Source: Saccharomyces paradoxus (Eukaryota > Ascomycota > Saccharomycetes > Saccharomycetales > Saccharomycetaceae). Taken from it: a stretch of 64,000 nucleotides of DNA. Below the pieces are notes generated by a model. That model was not told the origin of the DNA and did not search any database. It saw only the letters and a list, made by a program, of their open reading frames with translations. Numbering within the stretch: the stretch's first letter is position 1; every line of letters begins with the position of its first letter. The stretch covers positions 434,001-498,000 of the forward strand of contig NC_047502.1 of NCBI RefSeq assembly GCF_002079055.1. The letters are read 5' to 3'. A program made the translations under genes and the position numbers. Below are positions 43,428 through 55,020 of this stretch, piece after piece.

Positions 43428-44891
43428 TCAATAATCTGGTAACCATTTCTCATTTGGACCGTCTGTTAAAGTGGAAAAATTCATTTGTAAGCATAATAGC
43501 CTATTTCTCAATGTATCTTGTTGGAATTTGCAATCTTTGGAAGCACCAATATCATCAATATCAGATTGGTAAGGTGTACTGTCCATCGACGAACTTAAAA
43601 AGGTATTGTTATTGTTATTGTTAGTGTATTCATACTTTTCCATACTCCCGTCACTATTGTAAGTTGATGGAATATCACTCTCTGGTTCAGCTTCTTCCTC
43701 TTCTTGTTGCTGCTCTTGTTCTTGTTCTTGTTCTTGTTCCTGTTTTTGTTCTTGCTGCTGTTCTCTGTCTGCAGCAAAATGTGATAAATCATCCAAATAT
43801 AGGTTTTCATTCCTTATAATATGCGTCATATACACCTCGCTCGATAGGATTGGAACTTGAGATAAAGGCCCTTCTCTGGTGAAGGAAGTAAGAGAGGAAA
43901 CTTCCGACATCAAAGTTTTCACATCAACTCTTGTATACGGATTCAACTGTAAAATTTTAGTCAACACAGTGAACAGCTCATCTGATACAGGTAGAATTTT
44001 CTTAAGGACATTATTATCGTTAGCAAAATGATGAAACGTGTTATCTTCCTTTTGGTGAGCTTTCAACCATGGGTTTCTGATGCAGGTTAGGTTGATCAGA
44101 ATGATGCCTAAAGACCATATGTCTCCTGTATCCGTGGGGAGGCTCGAACAGCATTCGTCGACGTGTATGCCGTTTGTTGTGGTATTTAAACAATACAGTA
44201 TTCTTTCTGGAGCCATATAGTATGAACTTCCTACGCACACATTAGGAGCCAAATATTTAGATTTAGTGGAAAGCCCGAAATCGCAGAGATAAGCGTTATC
44301 GTTACGATCTAGTAGGACATTTTCCGGTTTGATATCACAATGATATATACCGAGACGGTGACAGTGGTCCAATGCAGAGCAAAGTTGTAGAAAAACTTTC
44401 TTAATCAAAACACCATCATTAACAAAATGCTTATCATCCACTATCGAGGTGAAAAGGTCCCTGTCGTAATAATCCATCACTATGAAAGTAGCGATAGAAG
44501 ATTCTAAAACTTGGTGAATCTTCACGATATTCCCGTGAGACTGCACTTTTAATTGGAAAGCAATCTCCCTGTAGTGTGGTAGTCTATTTAGTTCATTCTC
44601 TGTCAACTGTAATATCGAATCTAGGTCAACGGAAGGAAGGAACAATTTCTTTTGGAAACTTTTGAAGAAATGATACAGCTGTGTTTGTAGAAGAGTGGTT
44701 CGTGCCACTTGAGAGTTGTTGTTTAAACCGTTCTTATTGTAAAATTCATCCATCGAGGATGATTTGAAGACTGTTTTCACAGCATATTCACGGCTGGTTA
44801 GTATGTCCACTACATGGAACACTAGCCCATACGCACCCGACCCTATTTGAGCCGTTATCCTGAAGTTGTTCAGCAAGCAGTCTGACAGCAT
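43428..44891 (-). CDS. SKS1: Sks1, Ser/Thr kinase for low-glucose adaptation
   Basis: The product is 487 residues from ATG 44891 (MLSDCLLNNF); S. cerevisiae Sks1 is 502 as I recall, and the difference lies mainly in the Gln/Glu tract. It is a Ser/Thr kinase of the Vhs1/Ran1 type that affects adaptation to low glucose and pseudohyphal growth. Kinase motifs are IGSGAYGLVF, YAVKTVF, HCDIKPENVLL, CDFGLS and YMAPERI, covering about 10-335. A Gln/Glu repeat at about 378-405 (REQQQEQKQEQEQ...) is encoded by the short repeat at 43690-43775. The last 45 residues are conserved. The frame is open 57 codons further upstream but without any ATG. Confidence 0.95.
   Translation of the reverse strand: MLSDCLLNNFRITAQIGSGAYGLVFHVVDILTSREYAVKTVFKSSSMDEFYNKNGLNNNSQVARTTLLQTQLYHFFKSFQKKLFLPSVDLDSILQLTENELNRLPHYREIAFQLKVQSHGNIVKIHQVLESSIATFIVMDYYDRDLFTSIVDDKHFVNDGVLIKKVFLQLCSALDHCHRLGIYHCDIKPENVLLDRNDNAYLCDFGLSTKSKYLAPNVCVGSSYYMAPERILYCLNTTTNGIHVDECCSSLPTDTGDIWSLGIILINLTCIRNPWLKAHQKEDNTFHHFANDNNVLKKILPVSDELFTVLTKILQLNPYTRVDVKTLMSEVSSLTSFTREGPLSQVPILSSEVYMTHIIRNENLYLDDLSHFAADREQQQEQKQEQEQEQEQEQQQEEEEAEPESDIPSTYNSDGSMEKYEYTNNNNNNTFLSSSMDSTPYQSDIDDIGASKDCKFQQDTLRNRLLCLQMNFSTLTDGPNEKWLPDY
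43690..43775. repeat. SKS1: Short repeat encoding the Sks1 Gln/Glu tract
   Basis: Imperfect tandem TTGTTC units (GAACAA on the coding strand) give alternating Glu-Gln. The tract is shorter than the S. cerevisiae one as I remember it, while both flanks align. Confidence 0.75.
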
Positions 44892-46218
44892 TTGTACATA
44901 AATTCTCTCGTGTGTGTTCTTGTTTGATGTTTGCTTTAAAGAGGTTTTTCTTTCGCCAGGGCGGTTTAAGTCAAATAACAAATTTCTCAATTTACTGAAT
45001 GTATTTTGTATAATATATAATATAAGCCTTAGGAATGTCCTCTCGTGCGAAAAAGGTAACAAACAAGAGCATAAAAAAGGAAAGAGAAAATGCTATAGTC
45101 ATTTGTAGGTTCTTGTCTTTCTCCGTCTTTGTCCCGTGAGTGCCGACTCAGAAAACACCGCAACAATATTGTGTCCGGAAAATTTATTGCACAATTTTAG
45201 TAGGGTCACCGATATCGTTAAGCTTTGTGGTAGGAACAGAAGGTCCTGCGGGCCCTGTCTACTGCACTTTTGTTCCGACCGTTTCTTTTTTGCATTTGTC
45301 CTAAGATTCTCTCTCCCCACAAAATCTTCTCTAGTGCCTGACCAACGCGCTTTCCTCTGCTGATTGATAAGTTCCGGTTTCGTGGAAGGTAAAATATGAA
45401 AAATAGAAAATAAAAAAGAAAAGGACGTCTCTCCGAGAAATGTCCCGGAAAACGTGGGCGTACGGTGGGGAGATTGTACTTCTATCTCACATTCCTCATG
45501 TATGATTGGCTGCAGGCCGCTCGATGCCTGGAAAAGTCACACCGCGTGGTGCATCCACGTCCATATCACGCGCCAAAAACAACGTGTAAAGAGCCGGAGG
45601 ACGGCGTACTGCACTATTCTGGTGGGAAATCCGGGATGAGTGCCCTCTCCGGAAATACCTCCACTAAGCCTCAATGAGGAGTTGTTCCGTCCACGCGAAT
45701 TGGTTTTTCCGGGGAGTCGAGAACCACAGTGACGTAAATGCGACGACATCGCTAGAGTCAGAAAAAGATTAAATACATTCAAACTAATTAGTTGATGAGC
45801 TTGCGCCAGCTAGACATGTCATGTAGGCACATATGCTCCAAGCTACATATGTATACATATGTACAGTTCTTCGCAGCGCACCTGGTACCGATTTATTGAC
45901 AGGTCCTATTATTTATTATTTTGCGGACTACTGTCACAATGATAGAGTACTTTGCGCTGCAAGTGATATTGGCTGTTTTTTCTGAGGGTCCATCTTCGTT
46001 TTATTTCTTTATTTCCTAAATTAGTTATGCTACTGTGCGCAGAACGGGCCAAGAAAGCATGTAGCGTGAAAAGAGAGTAATGATGAAGTAAAAAAAAGAA
46101 AAGGAAACGTGAAAAAAAGAAAATGGGAAAAAAGATAAACCAGTCACACAATTTTTACAGGTAGAGTGTACTGAGAAGAGGGCGAAAATACTGTAAGATA
46201 TACATGTTACAGAGTGGA
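44892..46218. promoter_or_regulatory. Long divergent SKS1/RMI1 intergenic region
   Basis: At 1327 bp this is the largest gap in the window. It has a GC-richer block at about 45420-45750 with repeated CCGG/CCGGAA and CGTG words, fitting a composite regulated promoter. A self-complementary TA-rich 20-mer lies at 45844-45863. Small frames here (for example 45537-45782, which lacks an ATG at its first codon) have no family resemblance; the dubious ORF YPL025C of S. cerevisiae falls in this gap. Confidence 0.45.
45844..45863. repeat. Perfect 20-bp palindrome
   Basis: TACATATGTA followed directly by its reverse complement TACATATGTA, so the 20-mer is fully self-complementary. It lies about 355 bp upstream of RMI1. 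Alternating sequence of this kind can extrude or bind a dimeric factor; no known factor is assigned. Confidence 0.9.
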
Positions 46219-46944
46219 ATGTCTTCCTCATCTATCTTATCACAGGACATTACAGATGACATTACACCACCAGCATATTCCGCCACGTTGGGCTCAAGAG
46301 AACAGCTTGTTTTCAAGGCTTATCAAAATGAACCTTGGTTGGCTGGTACAGCTTTGGATCTTATCTTAGATAAAAAACTTATTGTTGTAGACAGAGAACT
46401 GTTGTTCCAGGTGCTAATGGTGGAGAATATCACCAAATCCAAGCTAACACAGATCGATGACATAAAAACCAGGTTGGATCCGAAAAAACAAAAAGTGGAT
46501 AGACTACGATCAGGCCCGCAAGGAAATGGCGGTAAGAAGTATGAGGTCATCACTCAGGTGGACATGGAAGATGACGGGAACTTGACGGAAAACAACTGCG
46601 CCAACAATAACAATAATAATAATAATGGCAGCGCCGCCAAAAATAAAGCAGTGTTTAAATTGACGCTACAAAGTAAATCGGGCGATGTATTCTTTGCTAT
46701 TAACGCAACTCCAATATCTTGGAGCTCTTGTACGTTGGGTTCGAAAATTGTGATATTGCCAGGAACTGTGTTCAATAGAGGCGTTTTCATATTGAAGGAC
46801 TCGCAAGTCATTTTTCTCGGCGGCATTAACAGAGTTTGGAATGAAAATAGAGATCAGAAATTCTGTGACTACTTGGAATCTAAATTACAACGTGACAAAC
46901 AATTTGTGAACGGCGGCTCCAAGAAAAGGAAAGCCAATGATTAG
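46219..46944 (+). CDS. RMI1: Rmi1, subunit of the Sgs1-Top3-Rmi1 complex
   Basis: The product is 241 residues from ATG 46219 (MSSSSILSQDI), the S. cerevisiae Rmi1 (Nce4) length. It is an OB-fold protein that stimulates Top3 decatenation and works with the helicase Sgs1 to dissolve double Holliday junctions. The OB-fold core is at about 60-225 (LLFQVLMVENITKSKL, VFKLTLQSKSGDVFFAIN, GSKIVILPGTVFNRGVFILKD). An Asn run of eight at about 133-140 lies in a loop. The tail is basic (GGSKKRKAND). A second in-frame ATG five codons upstream (46204) would add MLQSG; the length match favours 46219. Confidence 0.94.
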   Translation: MSSSSILSQDITDDITPPAYSATLGSREQLVFKAYQNEPWLAGTALDLILDKKLIVVDRELLFQVLMVENITKSKLTQIDDIKTRLDPKKQKVDRLRSGPQGNGGKKYEVITQVDMEDDGNLTENNCANNNNNNNNGSAAKNKAVFKLTLQSKSGDVFFAINATPISWSSCTLGSKIVILPGTVFNRGVFILKDSQVIFLGGINRVWNENRDQKFCDYLESKLQRDKQFVNGGSKKRKAND

Positions 46945-47041
46945 CATATGCTCCCTTCTTCTTTGAAGGGCGTTCTGCTTGTTATGTATACGTTAAATAT
47001 TACATTATTTCGCATTTTTTGTATTTATATTCAATGAGATA

Positions 47042-49408
<2,367 letters not shown>

Positions 49409-52400
49409 ATGTCTCAGTTGTTTTATCAAGGTGACTCCGATGATGAGCTACAGGAGGAACTTACTAGGCAGACTACTCAAGCATCTCAAAGTTCTAAAAA
49501 CCGGGATAAAGATGAAGTCAGCGAATCCAATCATTTCAGCGTAGTGGAAAATGAGGGCAACAAGCTTTTAGATGAAGATACGGTGTTGTACCCACTGATA
49601 CCTAACGAGTCAGATGATATAGAAACGTCTAAGCCCAATATCAATGATATTAGGCCAGTTGATATTCAATTGACTTTACCATTGCCGTTTCAGCAAAAGG
49701 TAGTAGAGAACTCATTGATTGCCGAAGATTCATTGGTTATAATGGGTAAAGGGCTAGGCTTGCTCGATATTGTTGCCAATTTATTGCATGTTTTAGCTAC
49801 ACCGACATCCATTAACGGACAACTAAAGCGAGCGCTGGTCTTAGTGCTGAATGCAAAACCCATAGATAATGTAAGGATCAGGGAAGCCTTAGAAGAGCTA
49901 TCGTGGTTCACCAATACTGAAAAGGGCAAACCCGACGCTACTATGGAGAGCGATGATGAACTTTTTGAAAGGCCTTTCAACGTAGTTACTGCGGACTCCC
50001 TGAGTGTTGAAAAGAGAAGAAAACTGTATATTTCAGGCGGAATCTTGAGCGTCACTTCTAGAATTCTCATCGTGGATCTCTTATCCGGTATTGTTCACCC
50101 GAATAGGGTTACCGGTATGCTGGTACTGAATGCAGACTCACTTCGACATAATTCGAATGAATCGTTTATATTAGAGATTTACAGGTCCAAAAATACTTGG
50201 GGTTTTATTAAAGCCTTTTCTGAAGCGGCAGAGACGTTCGTTATGGAATTCTCACCTCTCAGGACGAAAATGAAAGAATTACGGCTGAAGAACGTTTTAC
50301 TATGGCCGAGATTCAGGGTGGAGGTCTCTTCTTGTTTGAATGCGACCAATAAGACTTCACACAACAAAGTCATTGAAGTCAAGGTGTCCCTAACAAATTC
50401 TATGTCTCAAATTCAGTTTGGGTTGATGGAATGTTTGAAAAAATGTATTGCTGAATTGAGTAGAAAAAATCCCGAATTAGCTCTGGAGTGGTGGAATATA
50501 GAAAATGTCCTGGATATAAACTTTATCAGGTCGATTGACTCGGTGATGGTACCGAACTGGCACAGGATTTCTTATGAATCAAAACAACTGGTTAAGGATA
50601 TAAGATTCCTACGCCGCCTTTTGAAGATGCTCGTTACTTCAGACGCTGTTGATTTTTTTGGAGAGATCCAATTAAGTTTGGATGCCAATAAACCGTCAGT
50701 ATCCCGAAAATACAGCGAATCACCATGGCTATTGGTCGATGAGGCACAATTGGTGATATCATATGCGAAGAAAAGAATTTTTTACAATAACGAATACTCT
50801 TTAGAAGAAAATCCAAAATGGGAACAACTTATTCATATATTAGATGATATTGCACATGAGAGAATAAACAACAGCTTTCAAGGGCCTACTTTAGTTGCTT
50901 GTTCCGACAACCTCACATGTTTAGAACTAGCAAAAATCTTGAATGCTTCTAATAAAAAGAGAGGAATGCGTCAGGTGCTTCTGAATAAGTTGAAATGGTA
51001 CAGAAAACAAAGGGAAGAAACGAAAAAATTGGTCAAAGAAGTTCAAAGCCAGGACACTTTTCCAGAGAATGCAACATTGAACGTTAGCTCGACATTTTCT
51101 AAAGAACAAGTGACTACGAAAAGAAGAAGGACAAGAGGTGCTTCACAAGTTGCAGCTGTTGAAAAGCTGAGGAATGCAGGTGCCAACGTAGATATGGAGG
51201 AAGTGTTCGAAGGTCGCAAGTTAGCCGAAGAAATTAAAAAGGAAAGCGACAATTTGAATGACAGTCAGGAAGAAAATGCTGGCATAAATGATGAAGAAAA
51301 CGCGGCAAACGACTCAAAGATTTTCGAAATGCAAGAACAGGAAAACGAAATTGTTACTGATGATGAGGACGCTGAGGTTGACAACGGAGAATTAGAATAT
51401 GGGGACGATCTTCCACAGCACATTACGACTCACTTCAATAAAGATTTATGGGCAGAACATTGTAATGAGTATGGATATGTTGATCGTCAGGACGAAGTTT
51501 TAATTTCTACTTTTAAAAGTCTCAATGACAATTGCTCATTGCAGGAGATGATGCCCTCTTACATTATAATGTTTGAACCGGATTTATCTTTTATTAGGCA
51601 AATTGAAGTTTATAAGGCTATAGTGAAGGATTTGCGACCAAAGGTATACTTCATGTACTACGGTGAGAGTATTGAAGAGCAAAGTCATTTGACGGCTATA
51701 AAGAGGGAAAAAGACGCTTTCACAAAGTTAATTAGAGAGAATGCAAATCTGTCCCATCACTTTGAAACAAATGAAGATCTTTCTCATTACAAAAATTTAG
51801 CTGAAAGAAAGTTGAAACTTTCAAAATTACGAAAATCCAAAACCAGAAATGCAGGAGGCCAACAAGGATTCCATAATCTTACTCAAGATGTTGTCATTGT
51901 AGATACACGTGAGTTTAATGCTTCATTGCCAGGTTTACTCTATCGATATGGTATAAGGGTTATTCCTTGTATGTTAACGGTCGGCGATTATGTGATAACC
52001 CCGGATATTTGTCTCGAAAGAAAATCAATTTCCGATTTAATTGGGTCATTACAGAATAACAGATTAGCCAATCAATGTAAAAAAATGCTAAAATATTATG
52101 CATATCCGACGCTGTTAATTGAGTTTGACGAAGGACAGTCATTTTCTTTAGAACCTTTTAGTGAACGTAGAAATTACAAGAATAAAGACATCTCAACCGT
52201 TCACCCTATATCAAGCAAGTTATCCCAGGATGAAATTCAATTAAAACTAGCCAAACTGGTATTGAGATTTCCCACTCTAAAAATCATATGGTCTTCCTCT
52301 CCCCTGCAAACAGTGAATATAATTCTAGAGTTGAAATTAGGGCGTGAACAACCTGACCCTAGTAACGCAGTTATACTAGGAACAAATAAAACTAGACCGC

Positions 52401-52732
52401 ATTCTAATAGCACTGCAAAGGGCTTAAGAGATGGTGATAATGAGTTTAAATTCCAAAGATTGTTGAACGTTCCTGGCGTGTCAAAGGTTGATTATTTCAA
52501 TCTTCGCAAAAAGATCAAAAGCTACAATAAGCTTCAAAAGCTTTCATGGAACGAGATTAATGAACTTATCAATGACGAAGATTTGACGGATAGAATATAT
52601 TACTTCTTGAGGACAGAAAAAGAAGAACAAGAACAAGAGATGACAGATGAGAATCTTGAATTGCGCGATAAGGCAACCGATAATAACGTTTTTGATGACT
52701 ATGGTGATGACATTTTGGAAGCGCCTATGTAA
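49409..52732 (+). CDS. RAD1: Rad1, XPF-family structure-specific endonuclease subunit
   Basis: The product is 1107 residues from ATG 49409 (MSQLFYQGDSDDE); S. cerevisiae Rad1 is 1100. With Rad10 it cuts 5' of lesions in nucleotide-excision repair and trims non-homologous 3' flaps in recombination. The N-terminal half is the degenerate helicase-like region of XPF (VVENSLIAEDSLVIMGKGLG, ILSVTSRILIVDLL). The ERCC4 nuclease domain begins near residue 830 with VDTREFNASLP, followed by TVGDYVITPDICLERKSISDL (catalytic V-ERKx3D). A tandem helix-hairpin-helix near 1010-1075 (LLNVPGVSKVDYFNL) binds Rad10. Acidic linkers and the tail are the divergent parts. Confidence 0.96.
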   Translation: MSQLFYQGDSDDELQEELTRQTTQASQSSKNRDKDEVSESNHFSVVENEGNKLLDEDTVLYPLIPNESDDIETSKPNINDIRPVDIQLTLPLPFQQKVVENSLIAEDSLVIMGKGLGLLDIVANLLHVLATPTSINGQLKRALVLVLNAKPIDNVRIREALEELSWFTNTEKGKPDATMESDDELFERPFNVVTADSLSVEKRRKLYISGGILSVTSRILIVDLLSGIVHPNRVTGMLVLNADSLRHNSNESFILEIYRSKNTWGFIKAFSEAAETFVMEFSPLRTKMKELRLKNVLLWPRFRVEVSSCLNATNKTSHNKVIEVKVSLTNSMSQIQFGLMECLKKCIAELSRKNPELALEWWNIENVLDINFIRSIDSVMVPNWHRISYESKQLVKDIRFLRRLLKMLVTSDAVDFFGEIQLSLDANKPSVSRKYSESPWLLVDEAQLVISYAKKRIFYNNEYSLEENPKWEQLIHILDDIAHERINNSFQGPTLVACSDNLTCLELAKILNASNKKRGMRQVLLNKLKWYRKQREETKKLVKEVQSQDTFPENATLNVSSTFSKEQVTTKRRRTRGASQVAAVEKLRNAGANVDMEEVFEGRKLAEEIKKESDNLNDSQEENAGINDEENAANDSKIFEMQEQENEIVTDDEDAEVDNGELEYGDDLPQHITTHFNKDLWAEHCNEYGYVDRQDEVLISTFKSLNDNCSLQEMMPSYIIMFEPDLSFIRQIEVYKAIVKDLRPKVYFMYYGESIEEQSHLTAIKREKDAFTKLIRENANLSHHFETNEDLSHYKNLAERKLKLSKLRKSKTRNAGGQQGFHNLTQDVVIVDTREFNASLPGLLYRYGIRVIPCMLTVGDYVITPDICLERKSISDLIGSLQNNRLANQCKKMLKYYAYPTLLIEFDEGQSFSLEPFSERRNYKNKDISTVHPISSKLSQDEIQLKLAKLVLRFPTLKIIWSSSPLQTVNIILELKLGREQPDPSNAVILGTNKTRPHSNSTAKGLRDGDNEFKFQRLLNVPGVSKVDYFNLRKKIKSYNKLQKLSWNEINELINDEDLTDRIYYFLRTEKEEQEQEMTDENLELRDKATDNNVFDDYGDDILEAPM

Positions 52733-53831
52733 CGATTTATTTATTTTAAAAAGCCTGTTGAAACATCAGTATGAATGAGATAAAACTGGAGGAAGTGGTA
52801 GTATTCGTCTGGTGACTTCAACTGTATATGCCGTGGGTTAGAAATGCTCATTGAGCCTTGCTTTGAACCTTGTTTTGATATTCTATACCCCGTCCATATT
52901 CGTTTTTCGTACTCATAATTTTCTCACCCAGTTTTTTCATTTTATCCACAATTCACCTTCCCCTTTCTTAGAAGAATGACCAGACTAAGTTCATTTCTCT
53001 TTGGTTTTTAGCTATAGCTGATATTATCTAAACAGGCAGTAGTGAACCATCTCTAAACTAAATTAATCCTGAATTTTCCAAGTATCGCAAAATCATCTTC
53101 ACCATTAATAACTTTTTCAATTCTCATCCTCTTGAGTAAAGTCCAGAAGCATTTTTGTCATTTTTTTTGTTCCCTATGTGGCGTATAAGTCTCTTTTGCA
53201 ACGATGGTTTTCAGGGACCACTTTTTTTTCACAGTGCATATGATAAATCAAAAGGGTGCGTAATAAGGGACAAGAAATGGGGAGAGCTTATTCTTATGTA
53301 GATTTGTGTATCTTCTTAAGAACGCACGGATGAGTCTTGTAAACGATAATTCCCTTAAAATGTCTTGTGTTTACTCCGCTTGCAGAAGTTCACTTTTTTT
53401 AAAGCTGGGAATTACTATCCGTAGGACAATCTAGCTCTGGTAATCAATCTACTTAAACAGTTTTGATCTATGTGCTTTTTGGCCTTGTAAACGTTAAACG
53501 CGGTCGTCTATTGTTAAAATATTAAGGGTCCATTTTAGGCGCGGATCCACAGAAAACCAAGCAGTTGCTCAAAGTCATACACCACAAAATCCATTTTCAT
53601 ACTAAAAAAGTGAATGTGTCAGTAAAGAGCAACTTTTTAACGTTCACTATTTCTTCCAATATGATATACTAATTTCCCTGCTGCCCATGTAAACTAAAAA
53701 AGGAAACCTTCATTGCTTAAGTCTTGGTTAAAATATTAATCTCTCAAGGGTATAAATATTTGCTTTACTGATTGATCTATTATAACAATATTGCATAATA
53801 GCACTGTGCAATAGAACTTTTAAATCATATT
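52733..53831. promoter_or_regulatory. RAD1 3' flank and long ECM23 upstream region
   Basis: This 1.1-kb stretch holds no gene-like frame. TGTTTAC at 53367-53373 and GTAAACT near 53691 are forkhead-type words. Several T runs (for example around 53160 and 53227) are present. A long upstream region such as this is common for regulated yeast genes; no RNA gene was recognised in it. Confidence 0.4.
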
Positions 53832-54395
53832 ATGTTATATAACAAAGAGCGGGAAGCAAGCAGTATTAGTAGCTCTGGTCGCAGAACAAAATTTCACTTC
53901 GATCGTTTTGTACAAATGGTCCTGTTCATTGCCACTAATCCCGATTATTGCTGTTCAGTAGCCAGTATCCGGGACACTGGCAGCAGGCCAGATCTGAAAA
54001 GAGCAGACATGCTCGAACAGAAAATCAAAAGTCTAAATACTGCATTGGGTTCGAAATTGAAGGAAGAAAATCGCCTTGGTGAGTCTCTACATAACTCCAC
54101 TACTCCCGCACCCTCGTCTTTGTCGTCACTGCCAATATCATCCTGTGGGAAAAAATCTTCAGTAGGATATAGACCCAAAAGTAGGAAGAAGCAAACTATT
54201 CTTCCTAACGGACAACCAAAAGAGTGCGCTACATGCGGTGACACCTGGACTTCTCAGTGGAGGAGTGGGCCTAATGGGAATGTTGAGCTTTGCAGCCGAT
54301 GTGGCATAGCATACAGGAAGAAAATGGAAAAAAAAATACGATCCCAACAATCTACCGAAAATAGTATCAAAAATTTTGTTTTTAACAATAAGTAA
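53832..54395 (+). CDS. ECM23: Ecm23, GATA-type zinc-finger protein
   Basis: The product is 187 residues, the S. cerevisiae Ecm23 length. It is a small GATA-family protein related to Srd1, implicated in cell-wall integrity, rRNA processing and restraint of pseudohyphal growth; its targets are not well known. The single finger is Cys-x2-Cys-x18-Cys-x2-Cys at residues 132-157 (CATCGDTWTSQWRSGP...LCSRC), followed by GIAYRKKMEKKIR, a basic tail typical of DNA binding. The N-terminal part (about 1-125) is Ser-rich and basic without a domain I recognise. It is convergent with ULP1. Confidence 0.94.
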   Translation: MLYNKEREASSISSSGRRTKFHFDRFVQMVLFIATNPDYCCSVASIRDTGSRPDLKRADMLEQKIKSLNTALGSKLKEENRLGESLHNSTTPAPSSLSSLPISSCGKKSSVGYRPKSRKKQTILPNGQPKECATCGDTWTSQWRSGPNGNVELCSRCGIAYRKKMEKKIRSQQSTENSIKNFVFNNK

Positions 54396-55020
54396 CTATG
54401 TAGTTAGTAAAAAAGGAGAGTTTCAGTGTTTTTTTCCTAAATTTTTATGTTTTTTGAGAAGCTTGGTTTTTTTAAGGTTTGTTGCTAATGGCTAGCTTTC
54501 CGTCTTCAATTAGAAACATTAAAAAAAAAATATAATGTTAGTTTCTTTATTGCTCAGTAAAAGATGACTACCAAATTTCATTTTTGTCCCTCAATTTTGT
54601 CCAAGGTGAAGTGGAGATCGATCTATTGAAAATTCCCATAGGAACAATATAAAGGTAGGGTACAAAGTTCATAAAGACTTCACCACCTGAAACATATCTC
54701 TTCTGCACTCAATAATATATTAACACTCAAGAAAAACGTGTTTAATGAAGGAATTTCATTTTCGTTCCGTTCTTCTGTTAAAGGTAAAGGATTTTACTTC
54801 ATATCAAAACATAAGAATCCATATCAGGTTGAAGGCTATCGTCACAGGTGTGTGGTTCTGCTTGCTCACCACTAAATTATCATTTTTTTTGTACCAACCA
54901 TTTAACCGAACTTTCTAAGTTATCTTTTAAGGGCTTATATTGCACTTTTCGCCATATCTAATGATCAGAATATTTCTACTTATGCATAACTAACGAATAA
55001 TTGTATATTATGAAAAATAA
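54396..55020. other. Convergent ECM23/ULP1 region with origin consensus
   Basis: This 625-bp AT-rich gap lies between two stop codons. It contains a perfect 11/11 ARS consensus match at 54443-54453 and a T-rich to A-rich transition around it. No gene-like frame. Confidence 0.45.
54443..54453 (+). other. ARS consensus sequence, candidate replication origin
   Basis: TTTTATGTTTT matches WTTTAYRTTTW at all 11 positions. It sits in a convergent gap with AT-rich flanks (A run at 54520-54531), the usual setting of yeast origins. I recall a mapped origin (ARS1621) near this place in S. cerevisiae. The extended consensus G at position 12 is missing. Confidence 0.5.

Noticed and set aside
44892-45062. 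57-codon N-terminal extension of SKS1
   Set aside because: It lacks any ATG; the kinase N-terminus MLSDCLL at 44891 matches the family.
45537-45782. 81-codon minus-strand frame in the SKS1/RMI1 gap
   Set aside because: The first codon is TTG, composition is not gene-like, and it falls where S. cerevisiae has the dubious YPL025C.
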